DNA of 64,000 nucleotides, from NCBI RefSeq assembly GCF_001642805.2, contig NZ_CP016948.1, positions 1,736,001-1,800,000 of the forward strand, read 5' to 3'. Positions within the stretch are counted from its first letter, which is position 1, and every line of letters starts with the position of its first letter. The notes under the pieces were generated by a model. The model made no database searches, had not been told where the DNA came from, and saw nothing but the letters and a program-made list of their open reading frames with translations. This stretch comes from Serratia surfactantfaciens. Its GTDB lineage: Bacteria > Pseudomonadota > Gammaproteobacteria > Enterobacterales > Enterobacteriaceae. The translations under genes were made by a program, and so were the position numbers. Positions 43,000-52,269 of the stretch are shown here, piece after piece.

Positions 43000-43521
43000 T
43001 TGGTAATTTTGAAATATCCATCCGTACACATTGATAAATCATTTAATATTACGGTGTCTAACATAATTGATTTTAACGCTAGGATTGTGTCGGGTGTTTC
43101 CATGGGGAATGTCGCTCTAAATGAAAATATTTCATTATATATTAATGAGATGCACTCCAGATTTAGCGTTAAGATTAAAAGCCGCTTCCTACCTGACGGG
43201 AGTGAGCGAAATTCATATACAGTCGATAATGCCTTGACCGTCGTAACAGATAAGGACGGTGTCATTTTGTCACTTGGATGTAATGCTCATTATCAAGGGG
43301 GCTACAATGGAATCATATTCCCCGGAATGAAAGTGATAGATATAATCAAGCTGACGATGTCACAGAAAATATACAATGGTTCAATCATTATTAATGATGA
43401 CTTTGGTGTTTCGTTTATACTCCCACCTCCATATGATGAGGTCGCCGATGCGATAAGCCATATTCCTTGTGGGCTGATAATAAACGAGATTTTCGTATCT
43501 GATTTTTCATTCTGGCGTTAG
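43000..43521 (+). CDS. Hypothetical protein, candidate immunity gene
   Basis: Reading frame of 173 residues, AT-rich like its neighbours, ending SDFSFWR. Beta-rich with conserved-looking blocks (GVSMGNVALNENISLYINEM; YQGGYNGIIFPGMKV; INDDFGVSFILPPPYDEVAD). I do not recognise a named family. The only upstream start in frame is TTG at 43000, with AGCAGG immediately before it and too close; ATG at 43102 is an alternative. An ATG at 42975 opens a different frame (MKSIETSRLGNFEISIRTH) that closes soon, so a frameshift near the 5' end is possible. Confidence 0.5.
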   Translation: MVILKYPSVHIDKSFNITVSNIIDFNARIVSGVSMGNVALNENISLYINEMHSRFSVKIKSRFLPDGSERNSYTVDNALTVVTDKDGVILSLGCNAHYQGGYNGIIFPGMKVIDIIKLTMSQKIYNGSIIINDDFGVSFILPPPYDEVADAISHIPCGLIINEIFVSDFSFWR

Positions 43522-43524
43522 CTT

Positions 43525-43935
43525 ATGGAGTATATGAGTGAGTTCAGTGAGAATTTAATTAAATTTGGTGTGAGTGATATAGTTGTCACTGACTACATAG
43601 ATTCGGATACACCACCGATTTTTCACCCGATGTATGACAGGATTTACTTTATATCAGGTGAGGCTGTTTTTGATGTTTACATCGGTAATGATGGGATTGT
43701 TAATTCACATTTGGTTGAAAACATCGTTCCGTGGTTTGAGGTGGATGAGGATGATAAGTTTTCCATGATGTCAATTTATTCCCAGTCATTTAAAACTGAG
43801 CAGGAGGTTAGGATAGTTAGAGTGAATTATAGTAACGCTCCGTTCTCAGGGGTTTTCTTAAAATATAAGGCAGGTGACAATGAGCGGCTGTTGTCTTTAG
43901 AACTAAATAATTTTTTCGGTTTTCTTATTTCATAG
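43525..43935 (+). CDS. Hypothetical acidic protein, candidate immunity gene
   Basis: Protein of 136 residues, strongly acidic (DYIDSDTPPIF, WFEVDEDDKFSMM), without signal peptide or membrane segment. It starts three bases after the preceding gene, so the two are probably co-transcribed. A second ATG at 43534 (MSEFSENL) has GGAG just before it. No family recognised; acidic, small and AT-rich genes in this position are often immunity proteins. Confidence 0.5.
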   Translation: MEYMSEFSENLIKFGVSDIVVTDYIDSDTPPIFHPMYDRIYFISGEAVFDVYIGNDGIVNSHLVENIVPWFEVDEDDKFSMMSIYSQSFKTEQEVRIVRVNYSNAPFSGVFLKYKAGDNERLLSLELNNFFGFLIS

Positions 43936-44089
43936 TTCAAAGGATTTCGATATTATTGAATGCTAGTGGTTAATTGAAGCTTTGAATTTTTTTATAGTGG
44001 CATTGAAAATTAGAGGGTTATTGTAAGTAACATGGTGATTGATTGTCAGAAGTAACTTATTCCATCTGCCGTGGGAGGAGGAAAGAACT

Positions 44090-44845
44090 GTGGAATCCAA
44101 TAAGAGTTATTATAAAGGCACATGTGAACTCATTTCAGGTGAAGGGAGGATCTATACTGAGTTTAATGGCGATATTGCAACAAGACAAATAACTATAATA
44201 AATGATTTGTATTATTCATCCTCATCCTTGGAAGAGTGGCACGAAGATATAGGTTTTTTACTTTATGATGGTAAGAAAAGTGAGCTTGATCTTTCTGAGT
44301 CAAAGTTGATAACTAGTCTTGAATTTGAAAGTGAATGGGATAAGACAATCACTCCTGATGTTTTGAATGATTATGTCAGTTTTAGTTATGGTGATGCATC
44401 TATTCCTTTGTCAAAATCTAAAATGATCATTCACATTGTGAATAACAAGGGTAAGTGGGGAAAAGGCTTTGTTGTTTCTCTATCAAAACGCTATCCAGCA
44501 GTAAAAGAAGAATATTTAAAGTGGTTCTCTGAAAACAGGGGGTGGGTACTCGGGAGTGTACAATTCATCTGTGTGAACGAAAATGAGCGGATATATGTTG
44601 CAAATATGTTGGCTCAGGATGGACTAAAGAAAAGTAAAGATGATAATGCTCAGTATGTTTCATATGAAGCACTTAAAGAATGCCTAAGTCTGGTTTCTGA
44701 TTATGCATTAAAAGAAAGGCTTAGTATACAATTGCCTATGATTGGTGCAGGATTGGGAGGTGGTGATTGGGATGCTATTTTTTCTCTAATCAAAGAGCGC
44801 TTAGCAAGAAAGAAAATAAAATGCAACATCGTTAAATTAGGTTGA
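44090..44845 (+). CDS. Macro-domain protein with N-terminal extension, candidate anti-ADP-ribosylation immunity
   Basis: Protein of 251 residues. The C-terminal 150 residues form a macro domain of the ADP-ribose-binding type: FSYGDASIP (adenine-contacting Asp), IHIVNNKGKWGKGFVVSLSK (catalytic-loop Asn and glycine loop), and LPMIGAGLGGGDW (diphosphate loop). The N-terminal 100 residues (GRIYTEFNGDIATRQITIIN, WHEDIGFLLYDG) are a separate small domain resembling immunity-type DUF6881-like folds. GTG at 44090 has AGGAGG eight bases upstream; a TTG at 44039 opens the frame but lacks a ribosome site. Some macro domains remove ADP-ribose from proteins, which would counter an ADP-ribosyltransferase toxin like the nearby tip. 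Confidence 0.72.
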   Translation: MESNKSYYKGTCELISGEGRIYTEFNGDIATRQITIINDLYYSSSSLEEWHEDIGFLLYDGKKSELDLSESKLITSLEFESEWDKTITPDVLNDYVSFSYGDASIPLSKSKMIIHIVNNKGKWGKGFVVSLSKRYPAVKEEYLKWFSENRGWVLGSVQFICVNENERIYVANMLAQDGLKKSKDDNAQYVSYEALKECLSLVSDYALKERLSIQLPMIGAGLGGGDWDAIFSLIKERLARKKIKCNIVKLG

Positions 44846-44856
44846 ATGAGAGTGAC

Positions 44857-45387
44857 ATGAGCTTCTATACTTTCAGTAGCTTTACGTTTGGCGATAACTT
44901 GATTTGTTTTCCCGATCCAAAATCAAGATTGTCCAGCTTTTTTATTTGGAATGAAGGTGATGGTAAGTTCCTATCCTACTTACTGCCAAAAGGGAAAAGG
45001 TCAAGCGCTTTGAGTAGCGATGTTTTTAATTTTCATGACTATTTTCCTGCCAGTCTCGGAATTCCAATCTTTTCAAAAAGAGCGAAGGCTGTATTTGAAC
45101 GCAAGGTTTCGTCTGAAATGTTGTTCTATAAATGTGCGGTAGAAAACGTAACTGAAACGATGTTTCTGTGTAAAGTGAATAATTATTTTCCAATTATTGA
45201 TGAGGAAGCCTCGACGTTCAGAGAACTTGAAGATGGAAGCAAGCTCATTGATGTGCCTGCTTATAAGTGTGATAGGGGGTTCTTTATTGCCAGAGATAGC
45301 ATCTATTGTGAAAGGATAATTGTCTCTCAGCAGTTTGTTGACCTATGCAATGAAGAGCAGCTAAACATAGGCTTTGAGAGTTGCTAA
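44857..45387 (+). CDS. Imm11-like (DUF1629-type) hypothetical protein
   Basis: Protein of about 176 residues, AT-rich. The C-terminal pattern (YKCDRGFFIARDSIYCERII, VSQQFVDLCNEEQLNIGFES) resembles the end of DUF1629/Imm11-type immunity proteins, which finish with a short strand-helix-strand motif. ATG at 44857 has GAGAG upstream; a TTG at 44842 overlapping the macro-gene stop is an alternative. It is last in the AT-rich row; composition returns to GC-rich immediately after it. Confidence 0.5.
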   Translation: MSFYTFSSFTFGDNLICFPDPKSRLSSFFIWNEGDGKFLSYLLPKGKRSSALSSDVFNFHDYFPASLGIPIFSKRAKAVFERKVSSEMLFYKCAVENVTETMFLCKVNNYFPIIDEEASTFRELEDGSKLIDVPAYKCDRGFFIARDSIYCERIIVSQQFVDLCNEEQLNIGFESC

Positions 45388-45436
45388 TTGACGTTCCCAA
45401 AAGATGCTCACCATCCTCTTTTTCCTCCCCCCAAAA

Positions 45437-46333
45437 CTAAATACCCACCGTGCCATTAATCAGGGTGCGGCAGTGCCCGCCGATCCAGGGTTCGCCGTCA
45501 ATAAAGCGCACGCTCACGCGGCCATCTCGATTAAGTTGTGTGCCCTGGCGCACCTGGTAGCCCTGCGCGGTCCGGCCGCCGTCGGGGAAGCGGCTGGCCT
45601 GCAGCAAGCGCGCCAGGCAGGCGTTGGCGCTGCCGGTTACCGGATCTTCAATCAAAACGCCGCATTCCACCATAAACGCGCGCATTTCGTAATCGGCCGG
45701 CTCGGTTGCGGAGCTGGCGCCATAAACCACCACGCCATCCACATCGCAAGCCGTTTGCAGCCGTTTAATCGTGGCCTGATCCGGCGCCACCGCCAGGCAG
45801 GACTTCGCGTCTGGCAGGCGCACCATCAGCCAGCGAATGCCCATCTCGGCAATCACCGGCGGGGTGCCTGCTGCAATCACTGCAGGCCGTAAAGCGGCCG
45901 TTAACCGTTCGGTTTCTTCGGCCGCCATTGGGCGGAACTCTACTTCGGGCGCGGCGAACGCCAATGTGCCTTCCGGCAGGATATTGACCGCCACCAGGCC
46001 GACGCCGCATTCCTGCATCACCGTTCCAGGGCGTTTAGGCGTCAATCCGGCTTCCAGCAGGGCGTGGGCGGTGCCCAGCGTCGGGTGGCCGGCGAAGGGC
46101 AGCTCTTTTTCGGTGGTGAAAATGCGCACCTTATAATCCGCTGCCGGGTGCGTCGGTTTAAGCACAAAGGTGGTTTCCGAAAGGTTGGTCCAGCGGGCCA
46201 GTGCCAGCATCTGTGCGCTGCTCAGCCCCTCGGCCTCCAGCACGACCGCCACGGGGTTGCCCTGCAGCGGCGTGCGGGTAAAAACGTCCACCTGTTGGTA
46301 GGCGCGGGGTGTCACATCATCACTTCTGAGCAT
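45437..46333 (-). CDS. PhzF family isomerase/epimerase-like protein
   Basis: Protein of 298 residues with the diaminopimelate-epimerase-like fold of PhzF. Key features are YQQVDVFTRTPLQGNPVAV at the N-terminus, the catalytic Glu53 in NLSETTFV, FAGHPTLGTAH and the late DPVTGSANACLAR. PhzF proper isomerises a phenazine precursor, but most chromosomal copies have no assigned reaction and no other phenazine genes are present. It marks the return to core sequence after the Rhs island. Confidence 0.9.
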   Translation of the reverse strand: MLRSDDVTPRAYQQVDVFTRTPLQGNPVAVVLEAEGLSSAQMLALARWTNLSETTFVLKPTHPAADYKVRIFTTEKELPFAGHPTLGTAHALLEAGLTPKRPGTVMQECGVGLVAVNILPEGTLAFAAPEVEFRPMAAEETERLTAALRPAVIAAGTPPVIAEMGIRWLMVRLPDAKSCLAVAPDQATIKRLQTACDVDGVVVYGASSATEPADYEMRAFMVECGVLIEDPVTGSANACLARLLQASRFPDGGRTAQGYQVRQGTQLNRDGRVSVRFIDGEPWIGGHCRTLINGTVGI

Positions 46334-46387
46334 TTGCCATCATCCGTTATCAACAAAACCTGATGATAACGATATTCGCCAATGGCT

Positions 46388-47305
46388 TCAAAGGGTTGAG
46401 TTTTGCTTTGAGATACCCGCCCGTCGCCATTTCAGCCCCGGCTTGGCGAACATCACCAGGTTACCCAACAGGATCAGGCACAGGCCCAGCACGGCGTTGA
46501 AATGCCACTGGTAGCCTTCGTAAATCGTTGAGATGGTCAGCGCCACCAGTGGGAACAGCAGGGTGCTGTAGGCCGCTGCGCCGGCGCCGATGCGGCCGAG
46601 CAGGCTGAAGTAGGCGGCGAAGGCGATCACCGAGCCGAAAATCGCCAGATACAGCAGGGAGCCGATGTAGCGGCTGCTGTATTCCATCTGGAACGATGCG
46701 CCCTGCGCCAGGGCGATCAATGCCATCAGCATCGCGCCGTAGGTCATGGCGTAGGTGTTGGTGGAAAAGATATCCAGCCCACGGCGCTGATGGCGCGTGC
46801 TGATCATGTTGCCCAGCGAGAAGCCGTAGGTGCCGAGCGCGCTCAGGCCGATGCCTTTAAGCAGCTCCGGTGCCATGCGGGTAGCGGCCAGATCTTGCCA
46901 GAACAGCGCCACGATGCCGGTCAAACCCAGCAGCGCCGCCGGCAGCAGGTTAGGGCTGGGGCGCTGGCGGAAAAACAGCAGGCTGTTGAGGGCATTGAAC
47001 AGCACCGCCATCGAAAAGATCACCGATTCCAGCCCGCTGCTGATATAAGCCGCTGCGTGGTAAAAGCAGAAGAAGTTGAAGCCGAACACGCAGCAGCCCT
47101 GCAGCACGCAGAACAGATGATCGCGCGGGGCGATACGGCGCAGGCGGCGTGTTAACAACAGCACGGCGAACATCACCGCAGCGGAAATGGCGAAGCGATA
47201 AGCGATCGACACGGGAATGGCCACCGGGCCTTCCTGTTGCAGGGTAATCGCTATCCAGGTGGTGCCCCAAATCAGCACCACGGCGAGGTACAACAGCGCA
47301 TTCAT
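46388..47305 (-). CDS. EamA/DMT family transporter
   Basis: Inner-membrane permease of 305 residues with about ten helices in two EamA repeats (NALLYLAVVLIWGTTWIAI early; LLYLAIFGSVIAFAAYFSLL late). The DMT superfamily exports amino acids or other metabolites. The frame is open 47 codons upstream, but GGAG at 47316-47319 and the family-like N-terminus set the start at 47305. It is divergent from an AraC regulator at 47485. Confidence 0.87.
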   Translation of the reverse strand: MNALLYLAVVLIWGTTWIAITLQQEGPVAIPVSIAYRFAISAAVMFAVLLLTRRLRRIAPRDHLFCVLQGCCVFGFNFFCFYHAAAYISSGLESVIFSMAVLFNALNSLLFFRQRPSPNLLPAALLGLTGIVALFWQDLAATRMAPELLKGIGLSALGTYGFSLGNMISTRHQRRGLDIFSTNTYAMTYGAMLMALIALAQGASFQMEYSSRYIGSLLYLAIFGSVIAFAAYFSLLGRIGAGAAAYSTLLFPLVALTISTIYEGYQWHFNAVLGLCLILLGNLVMFAKPGLKWRRAGISKQNSTL

Positions 47306-47484
47306 GTTCTTTACTCCGAAAAAACCGATAGCGCAGTATCCGCTTTGGCGCGCGGCGGCGCTTGCAGCGCTTTGCGCCCAGTTGCATATTCTTGCGCTTT
47401 TTTTTGGTAAAAGCGCGGGGCGGCGGCTGGCATGCCGAGGCGCCACTCTTTACACTGTCGGCATGTCGAACTACGGGGCCGGCG

Positions 47485-48354
47485 ATGTCCAACTATCAGG
47501 CGTTTGAAACACTGCGCGAACACAAGGCGCGGTTGCACGGCAGCGTGCTGCTGGGTACCGGCGTGGAGCTGGCCGCCTGGTCCAACTGCAACGATCGCGT
47601 CACGCAGGAAAGCGCCGATCACCATACCCTGAGTCTGTACGTCGCCGACGGCTACGAGTGCTACCAGCAGGTGCCGGGCGGCTGGCGCAACGGCGGCGGG
47701 CCGGATCGCTTCTGCATCATGCCGCGCCAGTACGCTTCCACCTGGGATGTGCGCAGCGATCTGTCATTCGTGCATCTGTACTGCACCGATGACCATCTGC
47801 GGCAGTTGGCGGAGCAGACCTGGGATCGCAGCCCGGCGGCGATCAACGTGGAGCAGCGCAGCTTCGGCGAAGATCCGCAGATCACGCTGCTGTATCGCCA
47901 GTTTTTGCTCAACTGCGACTGGCGTGACAGCGCCAATTTGCTGGCGCTCAGCAGCGCGTCGAACCTGCTGATGTCGCATCTGATCCAGCGCTACAGCCAG
48001 CTGCAGTGGAAGCTGCCGCCGGCGCGCGGCGGCCTGGCACCCGCAGTGGCCAAGCGGGTGCGGGAATATATCGCAAGCCACCTCGATCGGCCTTTGTTGC
48101 TGGCCGATCTGGCGGCGCAGGCCGGGTTGAGCGAATACCATTTTGCCCGCATGTTCAAACATTCAACCGGCCTGGCGCCACATCAGTTCGTGATGCGCGC
48201 GCGGCTGCAACGGGCGGAACAGCTGTTGCGCCACAGCCAACAGCCGATCACCGAGATCGCGCTGGCGTGCGGCTTCAGCTCCGCCAGCCATTTCAGCAAC
48301 CGCTTCAAGGCGGCCTATGGATTTGCTCCGCTGCAGGTGCGGCAGGGGCGCTAA
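47485..48354 (+). CDS. AraC-family regulator
   Basis: Regulator of 289 residues. The N-terminal sensor domain (SADHHTLSLYVADGYECYQQ) is followed by two helix-turn-helix units (LADLAAQAGLSEYHFARMFK; ITEIALACGFSSASHFSNRF). The frame is open to 47362, but MSNYQAFETL is the likely start. It is divergent from the EamA transporter and 17 bases before a VOC-domain protein, so it may control one or both. Confidence 0.87.
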   Translation: MSNYQAFETLREHKARLHGSVLLGTGVELAAWSNCNDRVTQESADHHTLSLYVADGYECYQQVPGGWRNGGGPDRFCIMPRQYASTWDVRSDLSFVHLYCTDDHLRQLAEQTWDRSPAAINVEQRSFGEDPQITLLYRQFLLNCDWRDSANLLALSSASNLLMSHLIQRYSQLQWKLPPARGGLAPAVAKRVREYIASHLDRPLLLADLAAQAGLSEYHFARMFKHSTGLAPHQFVMRARLQRAEQLLRHSQQPITEIALACGFSSASHFSNRFKAAYGFAPLQVRQGR

Positions 48355-48371
48355 CCGGAAGGGAGAGCAGC

Positions 48372-48806
48372 ATGGATCAACAATTTGCCGGGCTGGGCGT
48401 GTTGTTTGTCGCCGGATTCGGGCCGATCGCGCGTGAGAGCGGCGAGAGCAAGGCGTTTTATGTCGAGGCGCTGGGGCTGCCGCTCAAACCGATGCCGGGC
48501 AACGAAACTTATCTGCTGTCGGAGCCGGGCGCGCTGGACGGCGTGAAGCATTTCGCCCTGTGGCCGCTGGCGCAGGCGGCGCAGTCCTGCTTTGGCGAAG
48601 ATTGCTGGCCGGCGGATCTCACGGCGCCGCAGGCATGGATCGAGTTTGACGTGGCCGACATGGCGGCCGCCACCCAGGGGCTGATCGACCGAGGTTATCG
48701 GCTGCTGGTCGCCAATCGCGAAGAGCCGTGGGGCCAGAGCGTTACCCGTTTGCTCAGCCCGGAAGGGTTGCTGGTTGGCGTTACCTATACGCCCTGGCTG
48801 CGTTAA
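48372..48806 (+). CDS. VOC superfamily (glyoxalase/bleomycin-resistance fold) protein
   Basis: Small cytoplasmic protein of 144 residues with the paired beta-alpha-beta-beta-beta units of the VOC fold (FYVEALGLPL; WIEFDVADMAAATQGLIDRG; RLLSPEGLLVGVTYTPW). GGGAGAGCAG precedes the ATG. Such proteins are metal enzymes or ligand-sequestering proteins, and the function here is open. It is probably co-transcribed with the AraC gene. Confidence 0.82.
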   Translation: MDQQFAGLGVLFVAGFGPIARESGESKAFYVEALGLPLKPMPGNETYLLSEPGALDGVKHFALWPLAQAAQSCFGEDCWPADLTAPQAWIEFDVADMAAATQGLIDRGYRLLVANREEPWGQSVTRLLSPEGLLVGVTYTPWLR

Positions 48807-49116
48807 ACGCCACGCCGTTCGCCGCCATTTTCCGGCGGTGGGCGGCTTAAGAACAAATACGCATTAGCTTAAAGCGATCTGCGCTATAGACCCATCAAAT
48901 CCCCGAGTGGTTTCCCTTCCTGAAAGCAGTAATCCCGTTCATTGCGTAAAAACCAATGGCCAGAATGCGCTATTGCCATGCCATTTTACGGCGATTTTTC
49001 GCCCGCTTTTTTTGCCGCCAGGTGCCTGATGGGAATAGAGATTATTCTTATATTTCCGCCAACCGTTAAGAAATAATAATGATTCTCGTTTTCAACCATG
49101 GAAAGGAGAAGGAACG
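48807..49116. promoter_or_regulatory. 310-base intergenic region with a candidate Fur box
   Basis: No gene is apparent. AATAATGATTCTCGTTTTC at 49075-49093 agrees with the 19-base Fur consensus at about 14 positions. It sits 24 bases before the ATG of the MoaF-like gene, next to the ribosome site (AAAGGAGAAGG), where a repressor would block expression. A GC hairpin near 48820-48845 may end the VOC transcript. Confidence 0.4.
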
Positions 49117-49569
49117 ATGAAAACAGTGAAGCGAACGGGCATCGCGTTGGCGATAGCCCTGACTTTCCCCCTGGCATTGCCTGCCGCTGCGGCGGCGCAA
49201 ACCTCCCTGACTAACAGTAAGGCGGCGACGATGACGGAAAAACACGGGCAGTTTATTGCGGTCGGTAAAGTGGTGCAGGTGACCTTCGGCGATTTCGCCT
49301 TCAAGCTGGATTTTACCGATGACAAGACCATGACCTTCACCGGTATCGGCGAAGCGTCGCAGGGCATCACCGATACCGTGCAGTACACCGCGGTGGAGAT
49401 TCGGCCGAAGGTCTATATGGTCTATTGGCATGAACCGCAGTCCGGCGACAACGTGACGCATGTCGAGGACTTTGAGCGTGGCGAGGTGTACACCAACATC
49501 GCCGCCAAGGACGGCAGCTTCACCCATCTGAAAGGGCAGCTGAAAATCGTAGGTCACTCAGGAAAATAA
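49117..49569 (+). CDS. Exported MoaF-like domain protein
   Basis: Small protein of 150 residues with a signal peptide (KRTGIALAIALTFPLALPAAAAA), so periplasmic. The mature part is beta-rich (VTFGDFAFKLDFTDDKTMTF, VEIRPKVYMVYWHEPQSGDN, VTHVEDFERGEVYTN), resembling the lipocalin-like MoaF domain. Function unknown. It is followed nine bases later by an exported SnoaL-like protein, so the two probably act together. A candidate Fur box overlaps its promoter region. Confidence 0.7.
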   Translation: MKTVKRTGIALAIALTFPLALPAAAAAQTSLTNSKAATMTEKHGQFIAVGKVVQVTFGDFAFKLDFTDDKTMTFTGIGEASQGITDTVQYTAVEIRPKVYMVYWHEPQSGDNVTHVEDFERGEVYTNIAAKDGSFTHLKGQLKIVGHSGK

Positions 49570-49578
49570 GGAGCAGTT

Positions 49579-50070
49579 ATGAAAAAGGCATTGATCACCT
49601 GTGCGATCGTCGGCGGTTTGCTGGCGAGTTACCCGGCGCTGTCAACGGATCAGGCGGCGTCTTACAAGTCGGCCGGCAAGGGCGGTTACCATCATGCCCA
49701 GCAAAAGCTGAAGGTGGTGGAAGACCTGTACGCGGGCTTCTTCAACCGTCACGACATCAGCGTGGCGCAAAAGCTGATTGTGGAGAACTACAAGCAGCAT
49801 AACCCGTTTGTCGGCGACGGCATCAAGCCGTTCCTGGATTTCTTCAGCCAGACCTTTAAAGACAATCCGCAGTACAGCGCCAAAATCTACCGCAGCGCGG
49901 TCAATGGCGATCTGGTCTATGTTCACGTCAAATACCAAAATAACCCGCAGGATCGCGGCACCGCCAGCGTGGATATTTATCGGGTGAACGATCAGGGTAA
50001 AATCACCGAGCATTGGGACGTCAATCAGGATGTGCCGGAAAAATCGGCCAACGACAATACCATGTTCTGA
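49579..50070 (+). CDS. Exported SnoaL/NTF2-like protein
   Basis: Protein of 163 residues with a signal sequence (KKALITCAIVGGLLASYPAL) and an NTF2/SnoaL-type mature domain: VVEDLYAGFFNRHDISVAQK, NYKQHNPFVGDGIKPFLDFF, VYVHVKYQ, and the closing WDVNQDVPE typical of the family. Such folds bind small hydrophobic ligands or act as isomerases. AAGGAG precedes the ATG. A perfect hairpin follows as likely terminator of this two-gene unit. Confidence 0.83.
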   Translation: MKKALITCAIVGGLLASYPALSTDQAASYKSAGKGGYHHAQQKLKVVEDLYAGFFNRHDISVAQKLIVENYKQHNPFVGDGIKPFLDFFSQTFKDNPQYSAKIYRSAVNGDLVYVHVKYQNNPQDRGTASVDIYRVNDQGKITEHWDVNQDVPEKSANDNTMF

Positions 50071-50076
50071 TCCGCA

Positions 50077-50096
50077 AGGGCCGCTGCGGCGGCCCT
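50077..50096 (+). terminator. Hairpin after the MoaF-like/SnoaL-like pair
   Basis: AGGGCCGC (50077-50084) pairs perfectly with GCGGCCCT (50089-50096) around TGCG, followed only by CTAC, so the T-run is weak. Confidence 0.55.
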
Positions 50097-50241
50097 CTAC
50101 ATGCCCGTAACACTTTATTTACTTACATAAATAGGAAATGACCGCCGCGTCGAGTAGGCTACGGCCGCCTTTGGCAGTGGTGGCACGGTTGATGGGCGTC
50201 ATTGTCCCACCACTGCTTGAGGCGTTTCCCCGCATTCCCCG

Positions 50242-51441
50242 TTATCCCGCGCGTTGATTCTCCACTTTTTTGAACTGATGCCGCAGCTGCAGCGCATTGC
50301 AAAGCACCAATACCGCCGTGACGGCGAACACCCAACGGAACCCCATCATCGCCGAAATGCCCGATCCCAGCAGCGGGCCGACCACGTTGCCCAGGTACAT
50401 AAAGGATTGGTTATAGCCGAAGATGCGCCCGGTCACCTGATCGGAGGAATACTTCAGCAGCAGCGCCTGCACCGCCGGCATCAGCGCGCCGTCGGCGAAT
50501 CCCAGCAGGAAGCGCAGAATGCCCAGCTGCAGCGGGGTATTCACCCAGGCCATCACGGCGAACAGGCCGGTGGTGAACAGCAACGCGGCGATCAGGATGC
50601 GCGCGGTGCCGATGCGATCGCCGAGCCGCCCGAGGCGTGGCGCCGAGATCAGCGCCGCAATGCCGGGCACGGCGGCGATCATGCCGCTGACAAAGGCGAT
50701 ATTGCTGACGTCGCCCGACAGCTCGCGGATGAACAGCGTCAGGATCGGGCTGATGGACGAGTTAGCCAGCTGGATCATCAGGGTACAAACGAACAGCGTG
50801 ACGATCAGCGTCGGATAAGGCAGTGAACGGAATACCGCCTTGCCGCTCAGCTGATCCGCTTTTTTCACCGTGATGCGCCGTTCCTTAATCAGGAACAGCG
50901 TCACCAAGAAGCTGACGAACATCAGCCCGGCGGTGACGAAAAACACCACCCGCAGCCCCAGATGATCGGCCATCAGCCCGCCTAACAGCGGCCCGGCGAT
51001 CACGCCGGAGATCTGCCCGGTAGAGAGCGTGCCCAGCGCCCAACCGCTTTTATCGCGCGGCGCCTGCGAGGCGACCAGCGCCATGGCGTTGGGAATATAG
51101 CCGGACGTCAGCCCCATCAGGGCGCGCAGCGCGAACAGCTGCCAGACGTTGGTGGCCAGCCCCTGTAGGGCGATGACGATCGCCATGCCCAGCGAGGCTC
51201 GCAGCAGCATCAGCTTGCGGCCTTTGCGGTCGGCGAGGCTGCCCCACAGCGGCGACACCACCGCCGAGACCAAAAAGGTGCCGCTGAACACCAGCCCGGA
51301 CCACAGGCTGAGGGATTGATGATCGCTGACGCCGAGCTGTTCGACGTACAGCGGCAGAAAAGGGAGGATTTGGCTCATCGCCAGCCCGGTGAAGAAACAC
51401 CCGAGCCAGACCGAGATCAGATTGACTTTCCACGCTTCCAT
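50242..51441 (-). CDS. mdtG: MFS multidrug efflux transporter MdtG
   Basis: Inner-membrane drug/proton antiporter of 399 residues with about twelve helices. The sequence follows E. coli MdtG closely by eye: [53 protein letters not shown] (the MFS loop 2-3 motif) and [17 protein letters not shown]. coli MdtG gives resistance to fosfomycin and deoxycholate when overproduced. It is divergent from the isochorismatase-like gene across 255 bases that contain an AT-rich promoter region. Confidence 0.92.
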   Translation of the reverse strand: MEAWKVNLISVWLGCFFTGLAMSQILPFLPLYVEQLGVSDHQSLSLWSGLVFSGTFLVSAVVSPLWGSLADRKGRKLMLLRASLGMAIVIALQGLATNVWQLFALRALMGLTSGYIPNAMALVASQAPRDKSGWALGTLSTGQISGVIAGPLLGGLMADHLGLRVVFFVTAGLMFVSFLVTLFLIKERRITVKKADQLSGKAVFRSLPYPTLIVTLFVCTLMIQLANSSISPILTLFIRELSGDVSNIAFVSGMIAAVPGIAALISAPRLGRLGDRIGTARILIAALLFTTGLFAVMAWVNTPLQLGILRFLLGFADGALMPAVQALLLKYSSDQVTGRIFGYNQSFMYLGNVVGPLLGSGISAMMGFRWVFAVTAVLVLCNALQLRHQFKKVENQRAG

Positions 51442-51696
51442 CGACTTGTCGTACCACTTTGAATTTGGAGGGATTTGTTAAGCAAGATAATAATAACACC
51501 GCGAACTGGCCGGCGCGGGGGAAATGCGTGAGAAAACGTAAAGCTCGTCGGCGGCGTTGTTACATTTCGCTATAAATTAATAGCTATATTATCATAGGTA
51601 TTTATTTTAAGCTACTCCACCAAGCCGCTCAACAATCCGGCGGCGCCACACACTCTCTACCCATTTCGCCGTGTCGGCGGCAAGGAGACGCTTTCT

Positions 51697-52269
51697 ATGA
51701 ATACCGCACTGATCGCTCTGGACTACATCGTGGATATCTCCCACCCGGAAGGAAAAATTGCGCGCTCGGCGCAGCAGGTCATTGAGCGCGATGCTATCGC
51801 GCGGGCAAATAGCGCATTGTCTCTCGCGCAGCGCAAGGATTGGCTGCGCATACTGGTTAAAGTCGGTTTCGCGGCCGGCTATATCGATCAACCCAAATAC
51901 TCGCGGATGTTTGGGCAGGCGCATCAATTTGGCGCTATCGCACTGGGCCAGCCGGGCACGGATTTTCATCCTGATTTAGCGTCTGATTTGGGGGAGTTAA
52001 CCATCGTAAAACCGCGCGTCAGCGCGTTTTATGGCACCAATCTGGATGCGACGCTGCGCGCCCGCCGCATTGAACGGTTGGTGATCTGTGGGGTCAGCAG
52101 CACCTGGGCGGTACAGGCGACGGCGCGCGACGCGCACGATCGCGATTATCAGGTGCTGATACTGGAAGAGGCTTGCGCGGCGGCCACGGCGGAAGAGCAC
52201 CGAATCTCGATGGAAACGCTTGCCACTATTGCCGATATCGTCACGCTGGAACAGCTGAGCGCATTGTGA
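51697..52269 (+). CDS. Isochorismatase-superfamily protein lacking the usual Cys nucleophile
   Basis: Protein of 190 residues of the cysteine hydrolase/isochorismatase fold. Asp9 (ALIALDYIVD) and Lys105 (IVKPRVSAF) are in place, but the CVxxTARDA segment reads WAVQATARDA, so the position of the catalytic Cys is Ala138. True isochorismatases also lack this Cys, so it may act on an isochorismate-like vinyl ether rather than an amide, or may have lost activity. It overlaps the FUSC-type gene by four bases. Confidence 0.82.
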   Translation: MNTALIALDYIVDISHPEGKIARSAQQVIERDAIARANSALSLAQRKDWLRILVKVGFAAGYIDQPKYSRMFGQAHQFGAIALGQPGTDFHPDLASDLGELTIVKPRVSAFYGTNLDATLRARRIERLVICGVSSTWAVQATARDAHDRDYQVLILEEACAAATAEEHRISMETLATIADIVTLEQLSAL

